This document shows positions 46,838-57,137 of a DNA stretch of 64,000 nt, piece after piece. Under the pieces are notes generated by a model. The model did no database searches and was not told the DNA's origin. It saw only the letters and a program-made list of their open reading frames with translations. Origin of the DNA: Cephalotus follicularis (Eukaryota > Streptophyta > Magnoliopsida > Oxalidales > Cephalotaceae); the NCBI GenBank assembly GCA_001972305.1, contig BDDD01000061.1:766510-830509 (forward strand), read 5' to 3'. Both the position numbers and the translations under genes were made by a program. Position 1 is the first letter of the stretch. Every line of letters starts with the position of its first letter.

Positions 46838-48430
46838 AATGAGGGATGAATTCAGTCATTTTGGCTGAAGAAAGGAAGAGTTTTCTGCTGGGAATAAGTG
46901 GAGAATTCGTCAAGAAAAAGAGATAAAGGAATTCTAAAGCATTGTAAGTAAATTCCATACCCATTTTTATCCAAGTTCCTCTGTTTTACTTCCAAATTAT
47001 GTAGCAGATTGTTTTATTCATATCTTGCTCAATTCTTGATGAATTTTCAAATGGTTTAATGTTTTAGAAACTTTCAGATGTCTACTTTAACTGTTATGTT
47101 TAGTACAACTTGAAATTCTGTCAAATGCTTGATGAAAAGTCTTGTTTCATTTTACTGCTCCTTTACTGCTAAAACAGGGAACCAGCCACTTTAAAAATTC
47201 ATAACAGATTCGATTCCCAACCAATTTTTATGAACTTGAGCTTCCTGAATTCATGAAGATGTCTAATTTAATGTTTCTGTTTTAATTTTCCCTGAAAGTT
47301 CTTATTTCTTAATGAAATTCTAGATTTAGAAATGCTATGCAAAACTGTTTATGAATGCTTTGAGTTATGTACTCAAAATGATGAGAAATGTTTTATGAAA
47401 TGATGAAATGAACCACCCTTGGATTGTGATCCAAATGGAATGAATCCGAGATGGATTATGATGGAGCGTATAGTGATCACGGACATGCATGTGATGTAAG
47501 GATAGTAATCGGTGAGTGCACAATGCCCCGGTGAAGAGGTGTGAAAGGGTTCATTAAGGTTTTTTTGACTTCCATGTTTATGAAATGTTCTAGTTACGAA
47601 TTTTGACTAGAAAAGTGATATGTTTTATGAAATGTTCTAGTTATATGTGTTTACTAGAAAAAGGTTATGATGAAATGTGTTTACAATAAAAACACCTTAC
47701 TGAGCTATTTTGAGCTCATTCCTTTCAATGTTTGTTTTCAAATAAAATGTTTTCAGGAAAGGATTGAATGGAGAATGTGAGCTTTAGAGGAAGCTCATAT
47801 GAAGGAATTTTGAAAGGAAAATGTACTATGCAATAGTGTTTGCATAAAAATGCTTTTGATATGTAATAGGACGATGTTTTTCCGTTGTATTATATGCTTA
47901 TGAAAAAGGATGATCCTGTGTAACTGTATATATGAATAATATTGATTATGATGTCTTTAGATAAGATGAATATGTTGAAGATGGAATTCAAGGTTACGTA
48001 TTATGTTGAGTTTTATGAGCTTTATGATGTATGATAGCACTAGACGAGTATAGTAAAGGATGTAAGAGTTTCACACCCAACGTAGTGCACTGACTCCTCG
48101 AGATTCGCTTTGAGCATCTAGCGGACTCGGATCGGGGACGTTACATGGACGATCAATGACTTTCCGGCATACGGAGACTTGTCTGGATGGAGCACAAAAA
48201 GAAAATTTGCTTGTCCTCCTTGCAACATGAATCCTAACTCTTTATGGTTGTACCATAGTGGTAAGTGGTATTACCCTGGCCATCATCCATTCTTGTCCAG
48301 GAATCATAAGTTTCGAAGAGATAGAGGATCATTTTTTGAACAAAAGGTTGATATGATGCAACAACCACACGTGTTGTCCGATGAAGAATTGTTGCAACAA
48401 TTAAGGGACATTGACATGGAAACGATATAT

Positions 48431-48893
48431 AAGAAGGATGATCCTACCACTTTTCGAGAGGCTGCTACATCCAGAGAATCGAGCAAGTGGATGACTGCCA
48501 TGACAGAAGAGATGGAGTCCCTACAAAAAAACCGCACTTGGGATTTGGTGGAGCTTCCCAAGGATAAGAAAGCTATTGGCTGCAAGTGGGTGTTTTGCAA
48601 GAAGGAAGAGATATCAGAAAAGGAGGGGGGAAGATTCAAAGCTGGCTTGTTGAGAAAGGGTATTCACAGAAAGAGGGGGTTGACTACAATGAAATTTTCT
48701 CTCCAGTTGTGAAGCACACTTCTATTCGGTTCATTTTAGGGATGGTGGCTATGAAGACTATGGAACTTGAACAGCTTGATGTGAAGACTGCATTTCTCCA
48801 AGGCACACTTGAGGAGGACATCGATATGCAGCAACCTGATGGGTTTAAAGAACCCATCAAGGAGTGACTTATGTGTAAGCTGAAGAAGTCGAT
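48431..48893 (+). pseudogene. Copia C reverse transcriptase, left half
   Basis: The phrases DPTTFREAATSRESSKWMTAM, EMESLQKNRTWDLVELPKD, IGCKWVFCKKE and LDVKTAFLQGTLEEDIDMQQ are the N-terminal half of a copia reverse transcriptase. The left edge is fused to the CACTA transposase; the right edge is cut by copia B at the KLKKS/YGLKQ position. The other half is at 60577. Fossil, broken several times. Confidence 0.88.
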
Positions 48894-50653
48894 TGTTAGA
48901 GATGAAGTGCTGCAAGCCAGTGCTGAGCTTGTATTTACTTTATCTTGTATAAACGATTTATAGATTCAATAAAGATGTTTATGTTTTATCAATGGCTATG
49001 AGTTCGTTTCATTAATACATGCTTAATTAATTGTAAATGAATGTCCTAGGAATAAAGTTAGAGAACCAAGTTCATGATGAGATCATGATGTGAGAGTTGG
49101 AATCTCGGTATACTTTATTTCAAATCTTCCTGGTCATAGGATTGACACTCAGGGCATGATAAATCCGGATAAACCAGCACGTACTGTCAGATCGATATGC
49201 AGAGGGTGACTGATCTCATACTCACTCGCATGGATGATGCTATGACAACTACGTGGGTGCTTGTTTAACGAGTTCACTGAAGGTGACTGTTGATAGAATT
49301 TCTGTATGGAGTTTTACTTACATGTCAGACAAATTCTAGTTTTACAGCAGTGCATGTGGTCCTTGGACATGAGCTGTCACTAGATGTCTTGTGCATAGGG
49401 TATTGTGTTTTGATGATGCTTAAATTCATATTCTATGAAGTGTATACAGGCATTAGTTGGACATAGTACGCCTATGTATGGAGGCATGTGAACTGGCCAC
49501 AATGAATCCTTTACTTCTAGTAAATGAAGATTATGCTTAGGATGATTTTCGTTAGCGATTAAATGCATGACCAGCTAGCCACGATATCAAGAGTGTGATA
49601 TCATTGGTTGAATATTAGAGGGGCACCTCTAATATTATTTAGGCTAATGAAAGATAGTCACGAGGTTAAAGATTAAATGATTGGGGTCTAACATAATCCG
49701 TACCCTAGATTTAATTAGAGCATTGTCAATGGAGGGACTATACGTGCATGTACCTGTAAAAAGTAGTTCGCAAATGATTCATATTACAGGGGTCGTTATG
49801 CATTGCTAGATGTCGATGTCGACCAGTAGGATGCCCGAGATTAAATTGATAAAGTAATCTTGAAAGAAAAAGAATTAAAAGAGTTCTAATTCGATATATT
49901 CAAGAGAATATTTTTTATGTCATAATAAATATTTAATTGGATAATTGTGAGTGTCACAATATTAATCCTACGGCCAGCGTAATAGTGAACCCATAGGGTC
50001 ACACACAATACGGGCTAATATTTCCAACACGTGATAAGAGAAAAGTAATTGGGATATTATTTCCTAATTATATTTAATGAGATTAAATATATAAATATAT
50101 TTAATGAGATTAAATATATTAAATAAAGGAAGAGATTTAAAAGGAAAAGGATTACTTTTAAGATAAATGGGTGGTTTAATAGGATATTGTGTTTAAACAT
50201 GATTAGTCTAGCAACTAATATATAAACACATCTCCCTATTCACAATTAAGACTTTTGCCCTATTTAGCAAAACCCTAGCCGCCTCTCTCTTTCTCTCTCT
50301 CATACAATCAAGAGTTGGTAGCTTGTGAAGCTTTTCGTGTTGGAGATTGAAGCTTGGTGTGGATACCTTGGAGGCTTTCTATACTTGGATGCTAGAACCG
50401 TTTAATAGGTTCAACAAGTAGCTGTGCTTTTGGAAGCAATAAGACTCATTGGAAGAAGGAAGGAGCCGCTACATTCATGTCAGTAATTCCGCCTGCTCCT
50501 CCTTATTGTTTTATATCTAACTATATATGTGTGCTCAAAAGATCCTGGAAACAAACCATATGGCCTAATATTCATGAGATGATCACACAATATATATATT
50601 AGGGTTTTATGCATCTAGATATTTTATTGCTAAATCGCCATAAGGTTCCAACA
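48894..50653 (+). mobile_element. 5' LTR of copia B
   Basis: 1760 bp, from TGTTAGAGATG to GGTTCCAACA. An AATAAAG poly(A)-like signal lies near 48969. It contains no array of the GTCGAC motif; in B that array is in the leader. Confidence 0.93.
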
Positions 50654-50656
50654 AAA

Positions 50657-50668
50657 TGGTATCAGAGA
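50657..50668 (+). other. Primer binding site of B
   Basis: TGGTATCAGAGA, three bases after the 5' LTR: initiator-Met tRNA complement. Confidence 0.92.
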
Positions 50669-50784
50669 CGGATTTGCTGCATATATGTAGTTAGAAACAT
50701 GTTTGTTGATGATATGCTTGAATTGTTTGGGTTTAATCCGTGAGACGGAAGCATGGGATGCAAACTGGCGATTCCCTGCAATCG

Positions 50785-51240
50785 AGAAAGCATCAACGCC
50801 TTCGAGAAAAGCGTCGACGTCCACGCGCGATACCACTGCAGAATCGCACGTAGACACGTAAAGCGTCGACGGCTTTGAGAAAAGCATCGACATTTTAGCG
50901 CTAAAGCGCCGACACTTTTGAGAAAAGCGTCGACACTTATGGCGTTAAAACTGCGCCTTTGTTCGACTAAAGCGTCGATGCTTGAGGAAGCGTCGACGCT
51001 TACGTTGTTGAGCGCTAACGTTTTTGACGCTTTTGTAGCAAAGCGCAAAAGAACAGCGCCAAGCATTGACGCCTACGCAGAAAAAGTTTGACGCTTTGAG
51101 AAAACACGTCAACGCTTATGCGTATAACACAGCGCCATAAGTCGACAAAAGAGTCGACGCTTAAGGAAGCGTCAACACAAGCGTTGACGCTTGACCCATG
51201 AACGTCGATGCTTTGTCTTAAAGCGTCGATGCTCTGGCGT
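50785..51240. repeat. GTCGAC-motif array in B leader
   Basis: About eighteen motif copies (AAGCGTCGACGC, GCGTCAACGC, GCATCGACAT), linked by TTTGAGAAAAGCG-like spacers. Located after the primer site, so part of the genomic RNA leader and not of the LTR. Confidence 0.9.
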
Positions 51241-51833
51241 TAAAATACGGAAATGAGTTTTCTTCAATTGCCCAATCAATTGTCTATATTTTTAGAAATA
51301 TATCTATCAAGTTTATTTGTTGATTCAATGAGATTGAATATGCATGATGGTATGGCTATGGAATTGTCCTAGTTTGTCTTATTTTATTCATGTGTTGAAT
51401 GTATGTTTTTATTTTTCATTTTTTTCGGGTTGTAATATTTTAGAGACTTGCATGTCTCTCTTCTCTCTCTTAATTTGTATCTACAATTCTTCTTCGCCTC
51501 CTTGTAACTCCCCTTGATTTATTTCAAGGTTTCTATAGTTTATAGTTGGTTTATGTAATTGAAGAGCGAGCGTCGCAGCGGAAGCAAGTTGGAGGAGAAC
51601 GATGATATTACAGGACTCATGCATGTATGGGAGCGAATGTATGATTGTAAAACATATCTATGAATGAGACCAGCATCTTGTTTGAGAGTCAAACAAGTTG
51701 CAGTAGTAAAAGTCCATAACCTGTCAGTAGTTGTTATTATGTATGTGATACATGTCTAAATTTTGCTCTTAAGGTTCCAACGGCCTCTCCATATTATGTC
51801 ATATACCTGTAATTTGATTAATAAAGGTTTGGC

Positions 51834-51868
<35 letters not shown>
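51834..51868. repeat. (TAA)n microsatellite
   Basis: About eleven TAA units in the B leader. Confidence 0.95.
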
Positions 51869-51962
51869 TTTATATTATTATTCCTCAATTATACCATGAT
51901 ATCAAGTTAAAGCGAAACGGGTACAAGAGAGTGTTTGCTCGTTGCCTTCTGCCATTACAACT

Positions 51963-52392
51963 TATATAGATGCTTTGGAAATTGTAAGTGTTTTGGCCCC
52001 CGTCAAGGCTTGCTTTTTCTAGGGACATCTATATGAGTTGGACATGAGATGTACATACAAATGAATTTTGAAAGTGAATGTTTTGGCCCCCGTCAATATT
52101 CACATTCGTTGATTCATTGTGTGTTGGATGGTAGGTTAAACTTGACTGGAATACATATGACGTTTTTGCCCCCGTCAAGGTCTTGTGTAGACTAGAGGCA
52201 AAAGCGATGATCGGGAATCATGCTATTGTATGGTTGGCAAGAGTTTGCCTAACTACAAGATTCAGTATAGCGTTTTGGCCCCCATCAAGGTTATACTGAA
52301 TATGTTGTTGCACACTGATCCCCGCTCAGAAATTAGATCCATGAGCCTTGGATTGTTATTACTCGTCTCCCATAATATTTGAGGGTTATGGG
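51963..52392 (+). ncRNA. Array of hairpins with a constant loop motif in B leader
   Basis: The motif TTTTGGCCCCCGTCAAGG occurs four times (51991, 52081, 52163, 52273). Each copy is enclosed by inverted repeats of different sequence: ATATAGATG/CATCTATAT (51964-51972 with 52026-52034), GTGAAT/ATTCAC plus AATGAAT/ATTCATT (52074, 52098, 52060, 52112), TACATATGAC/GTCTTGTGTA (52152, 52180, one wobble and one mismatch), and ATTCAGTATA/TATACTGAAT (52260-52269 with 52292-52301). A further hairpin CCCATAA/TTATGGG follows at 52369-52392. It is a structured leader just before gag. The pairing is seen directly; the RNA role (packaging, dimer formation or translation) is inference. Confidence 0.7.
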
Positions 52393-52491
52393 ATTCACGT
52401 AAAACAGTGGGAGCTTGAGAGGAAAAACACCTAAAAGATTAAAGACCAAATCTTTATGGTTATAAACATTTAAATTGAATTTATCTTAATA

Positions 52492-53469
52492 TTGTGTTTA
52501 TTTTATATCTGCAGAAATTGCCCCCTCACTGTAATTCTTGAGAAGAATCAGTTGACAGGTCCAAATTATGTGGACTGGCTTCGAAATGTCAAAATAGTTT
52601 TGAATTCCGACATAGATTATGTCTTAGAGGCCCCTATGCCAGCACTGGCTACTGAAGATGTCACAATCGAAGATCATGCCATTTACAAGAAATGGGTGGC
52701 TAATGAAAACAAAGTCAGAAGCTACTTAATGGCATCGATGAGCAATGCCCTACAAGTCTAGCATGAATCGATGCGAGACTCTAAGGAAATTCTCCTACAT
52801 CTCCGCGAACTATACGGAGAGACTAGTATGAATACTCGGTTCCAGCTCACTGCTGAGCTGTATGGCACTAAAATGGCTAAAGGATCTTTTGTTAATGATC
52901 ATGTGCTTAAGATGATCAATGCGATTGAACGTCTTGCTGCTCTTGGCATCATTCAGGATGGTGAATTAAGCACAGATCTGATCCTTCATTCGCTTCCACC
53001 TTCCTTCTCTAGTTTCATCACCAATTTTAACATGAATAGGATATAAGCTACTCTGCCTGATCTTCTAAACATGTTGAGAGAAGCCGAAGTGAACATGAAT
53101 AAGGGTAAGGCGCCAGTCATGATGGTAGGGCAGTCCTGTAGGCCCAAGAGGAAGGGAAAGTCAAACCTTGAGAAGGGAAAGACTAAAAATGGGACGATAC
53201 CACCACGACCGACATCTTTCATACCAGCAAAAGCCAGACCACATAATCAAACAAACCAGCAAGCTGTCGCTACACCGGACACTGTCACAAGAGTTACACT
53301 TGCTGAGGAGTCTGCCTTAGAAGCTCCTGCTAAGGGACTGTGCTTCCACTGTGGGAAGCCAGGATATTGGAAAAGGAACTGTGGGACATTCCTTAGATCA
53401 ATTGGAAAAGGTATGCCCTATTTGTCTTATATAGAGGTGAATATGAATATTTTTGATTCATCTTCCTAG
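52492..53469 (+). pseudogene. gag of copia B
   Basis: The phrases LTGPNYVDWLRNVKIVLNSD, YGETSMNTRFQLTAELYGTK and LHSLPPSFSSFITNFNMN are the copia gag (UBN2-type) domain. A zinc knuckle, CFHCGKPGYWKRNC, lies at about 53340-53385. A Lys-rich linker lies between. The copy is broken but recognisable end to end. Confidence 0.88.
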
Positions 53470-56400
53470 ATTTTAGACAACAAATGTGGTACTCACATAT
53501 GTTCTAATTTACAGGCCCTCACGGACCGAAGAAACCTTGAGAAGGGTGAGGGAGATCTACGGCTTGCGGATGGTTCCGTCATTGAAGCCATAGCTATAGC
53601 ATCAGTTTATATTTTGTTGCCTTCGGGCCAGAGTTTAGAACTCAAACATTGTGTTTATTCGCCTCACATTTTGTGAAATATTATTTCTATTCCAGCATTA
53701 GATGCTGAAGGTTTTCATATTATTTTTAAAGACAAGTGTTGTTCTATTTTATTTAATAATATGATTTATGAAAAATGTTTCCTTCATGATGGATTATATA
53801 TATTAAGTAAACATGAGACTATTTTCAATATGCAAAAAGACAATAAAAGAAAGAGAGATGAAGTTAATCAATCCTACCTATGGCATTGCAGACTTGGTCA
53901 TATAAGTGAGAAAAGAGTCCACGGGTTGATCTCGGATGGATACTTTGATTTTTCAATGTATCAACCGCTTCCAACTTGTGAACCCTATCTTAAAGGTAAA
54001 ATGACCGAATCTCTCTTCACAGGAAAAGGGGAAAGGACCCCAGAACTACTAGGTTTAGTACGTACTATTGTATGTGGGCCGATGACAGTTGATGCCAGAG
54101 GTGGATAGTCCTACTTTATAACCTTTATGGATGATCATTGTCATTTCAGTTATTTGTACCTTATGTGACACAAATCTGAAGCCTTTGAAAAGTTCAAAGA
54201 ATTCAGACATGAAGTAGAGAAACAGATTGGTAAAAGTCTGAAAACTCTTCGATCAAATCGAGGTGGTGAGTATCTCTCCACCGAGTTTTTAACTTATCTC
54301 AAAGATAATGGGATTATCTCTCAGTAGACCCCTCCAGGAACACCACAGCATAATGGTGTGTCTGAAAGGAGGAATCGCACTTTGCTAGGCATGCTACGTA
54401 GCATGATGAGCAATGTTGGATTTCCACTGTCTTTCTGGGGTTATGCTTTAGAGACTGATGTTCTCTTATTGAACAGGATTCCAACGAAATGTGCTCCCAA
54501 GACCTCATAGGAGATATGGAATGGGAAGAAACCCAATCTTAGTTACCTAAGGATGTGGGGCTGCCCTTCATATGTCAAGCAGGCAGTAGCAGATAAATTG
54601 GAATCTAGGTCCATTAAATGTAAACTTGCGGGATATCCTAAAGAAACACGAGGATATTACTTCTATTATCCACCTGACAACAATGTGTTTGTAGCTAGGC
54701 ATGCTACTTTTATCGAGAAGGACTTCCTGTTGGAAGACAGTAGTGGGAGTATGATAGAATTAGATGAACGATCTAAAGAACCACAAGTAGAGGGCCTATC
54801 CAATCCTGTTCAAATTGATGTTCCTGAAATGTCAGCTATCACAGATACACAACCTCTACGTAGAACTACCCAATTACCTAGGGAACCTGAGAGATACTAT
54901 GGTAGTTTTCTCGTTGAAGGTACCCAATAGGTGTATTTCATGAATGATGATCCGGTAAGATACAAAGAATCCATATGCGATATGGACTCGGAGAAATGGC
55001 TCAAAGCCACGAATTCCAAAATGGAATCCATGTACTCCAATCAAGTTTGGGATCTAGTGGATGCACCCGAAGGGGTTAAATCCTTAGGTTGCAAATGGAT
55101 TTTCAAAAGGAAACTTGGGGATGATGGAAAGGTGAAGACATTCAAAGCTAGGCTCGTAGCCAAAGGTTACAATCAACGGGAAGGGATTGATTATGAGGAA
55201 ACTTTCTTTCATGTAGCCATGCTTAAATCCATTCAGATTTTACTTGCTATAGCTGCACATTTTGACTATGAGATATGGAAAATGGATGTGAAAACTGCTT
55301 TTCTTAATGGAAACATTGATGAAGACATTTATAGGACTCAACCTGAGGGTTTCATATCCACTGGTCAGGACCAGAAAGTGTGCAAGCTTCATAAATCCAT
55401 TTATGGACTAAAGCAAGCTTAGAGAAGTTGGAACATCCGATTCGATGAGACAATCAAAGAGTTTGATTTCATTAAGAATCTAGATGAACCATGTGTGTAT
55501 AAAATGGTTAGTGGGAGCTCCGTGACTTTCCTGGTCTTGTACGTTGATGACATACTCCTTATAGGGAATGATTTGATCATGTTGTCAAACATAAAGGCCT
55601 AGTTATCTACAGTTTTCTCCATGAAAGACTTGGGAGAAGCTTCCTATATCCTCAGAATAAAGGTCTATAGAGATAGATCAAGAAGGATGATAGGGTTGTC
55701 CCAGTCTTTGTACATTGATAGAGTGCTTAAGATGTTTAGCTTGGAAAATTCCAAGAGAGGTTATCTACCTCTATGTCATGGAATTTCACTTTCTAAACAG
55801 ATATCTCCCAAGACAGCTGAAGAAAAACAAAGGATGATGCACATTCCATATGCTTCAGCAATTGGAAGCGTCATGTATGCTATGCTTTGCACTAGACCAG
55901 ATATCGCCTATGCTGTAAGTGTTACAAGAATATATTAGTCAGATCCAGATGAGAGTCACTGGAAGGCTGTCAAAGATATCCTCAAGTACCTTAACAGGAC
56001 TAAGGATTTTTTCTTAATGTATGGAGGAAAAGGTTTGAAGATTAAGGGTTTTACTGACTCTAATTTTCAAACAGAAGTGGATGATTCAAAATCAACATCG
56101 GGGTTTGTGTTCACCTTGAATGGTGGAGCAGTGAGCTGGAAGAGTTCCAAGCAGCCTACCACTGCGGATTCAGTGACTGAAGCTAAATACATTGCGGCAT
56201 CGGAAGTTTCCAAGGAAGGTGTATGGATGAAGAAGTTCATCGAAGATTTGGGTGTAGTTCCTAACATTGAAGATCCAGTATCTTTATACTATGATAACAA
56301 TGGAGCGATAGCGCAATCCAAGGAGCCTAGATCGTACTCAAAGTTTAAGCACATTCTAAGGCACTTTCACCTTATACCTGAGATCTTTGATCGTGGAGAT

Positions 56401-56502
56401 ATAAAAGTGAAACGATTCCAAGTGAAGACAATATTGCAGACCCGCTTACTAAGGCACTATCAAAGGCGGTCTTTGATAGACACCTTGATGCTATGGGTGT
56501 GA
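53470..56502 (+). pseudogene. pol of copia B
   Basis: In order: protease remnant (about 53470-53600), GAG-pre-integrase with LWHCRLGHISEKRVHGLI (about 53870-53950), integrase core (about 54000-54510), integrase C-terminus (54553-54930: MWGCPSYVKQ, YPKETRGYYFYYP), reverse transcriptase (about 54931-55620: LGCKWIFKRKLG, FKARLVAKGYNQREGIDYEE, MDVKTAFLNGNIDEDI, CKLHKSIYGLKQA, VLYVDDILLIGND), and RNase H (about 55940-56470: FTDSNFQTEVDDSKSTSGFV, VSWKSSKQPTTADSVTEAKY, YYDNNGAIAQSKEP). This is the canonical Ty1/copia order. The reading frame has several breaks, so it is a fossil. Confidence 0.92.
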
Positions 56503-56530
56503 GGCACTGTAGCAACTGGCTGTAGCAATT

Positions 56531-56540
56531 AGTGGGAGAT
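56531..56540 (+). other. Polypurine tract of B
   Basis: AGTGGGAGAT immediately before the 3' LTR start TGTTAGAG. Confidence 0.92.
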
Positions 56541-57137
56541 TGTTAGAGATGAACTGCTGCAAGCCAGTGCTAGGCTTGTATTTACTTTATCTTGTATAAA
56601 TGATTTATATATTCAATAAAGATGTTTATATTTTATCAATGGCTATGAGTTCGTTTCATTAACACATGCTTAATTAATTGTAAATGAATGTCCTGGAATA
56701 AAGTTAGAGAACCAAGTTCATTATGAGATCATGATGTGAGAGTTGGAATCTCGATATACTTTATTTCGAATATTCCTGGTCATAGGATTGACACTCAGGG
56801 CATGATCAATCCGGATAGACCAGCAAGTACTGTCAGATCGATAAGTAGAGGGTGATTGATCTCACACTCACTCTCATGGATGATGCCATGACAACTACGT
56901 GGGTGCTCATTTAACGAGTTCACTAAAGGTGACTGTTGATAGAATATCTGTATGGAGTTTTACTTACATGTCAGACAGAATTCTAGTTTTACAGCAGATC
57001 ATGTGGTCCTTGGACAAGAGCCGTCACTCGATGTCTTGTGCAGAGGGTATTGTGTTTTGATGATGCTTAAATACATATACTATGAACTGTATACAGGCAT
57101 TAGTGGGACATAGTACGCTTATGTATGGAGGCATGTG

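Larger units (their letters stand above)
46026..48145 (+). mobile_element. Solo Ty3/gypsy LTR with target duplication TGGAC
   Basis: The 2120-bp unit begins TGTAATGACCAG and ends GGGGACGTTACA, with exact TGGAC on both sides (46021-46025 and 48146-48150). It sits in the transposase gene between codons for LLW and INDFPAYGD. It contains a GCGGCGACGCTT array (46268-46615) upstream of a TATA-like element. No coding frame of note. Confidence 0.93.
42400..48430 (+). mobile_element. CACTA (En/Spm) DNA transposon, 5' part
   Basis: The left end CACCATAAGAAAA differs by two bases from the common plant CACTACAAGAAAA terminus. Directly inside is a dense array of TTTGAAACGG motifs in both orientations, the subterminal repeats typical of CACTA elements. 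A TNP2-type transposase gene follows (44732 onward). The right end is absent: at about 48430 the sequence runs straight into a copia reverse transcriptase. A solo gypsy LTR lies within the transposase gene. It is inserted in the start of gypsy H. It cannot move by itself. Confidence 0.85.
44732..48430 (+). pseudogene. TNP2-type CACTA transposase, decayed and split
   Basis: The Met at 44732 begins MNKSSIDLRRINPRAYVEGV. The transposase-associated zinc-binding domain follows (about residues 8-75: FIHSPCIKCANRYYHGRDTV, HLILDGFLTSYKKWTRHGKG), then an acidic linker, then the TNP2 region (YYQANKMTSELGFKYETWDA, CPNSCMLFRNE, KKCDICNAS, LASDGFNPFGNMSIAHSTWP). Beyond the inserted LTR it continues INDFPAYGDLSGWSTKRKFA, SLWLYHSGKWYYPGHHPFL. 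It is a pseudogene: in-frame stops at 45278 (TAG where the family has Trp in LNGW), 45587, 45707 and 45973, a frame change near 45830, a solo LTR at 46026-48145, and a lost C-terminus. The catalytic role (DDE cut-and-paste transposition) is therefore gone. Confidence 0.88.
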
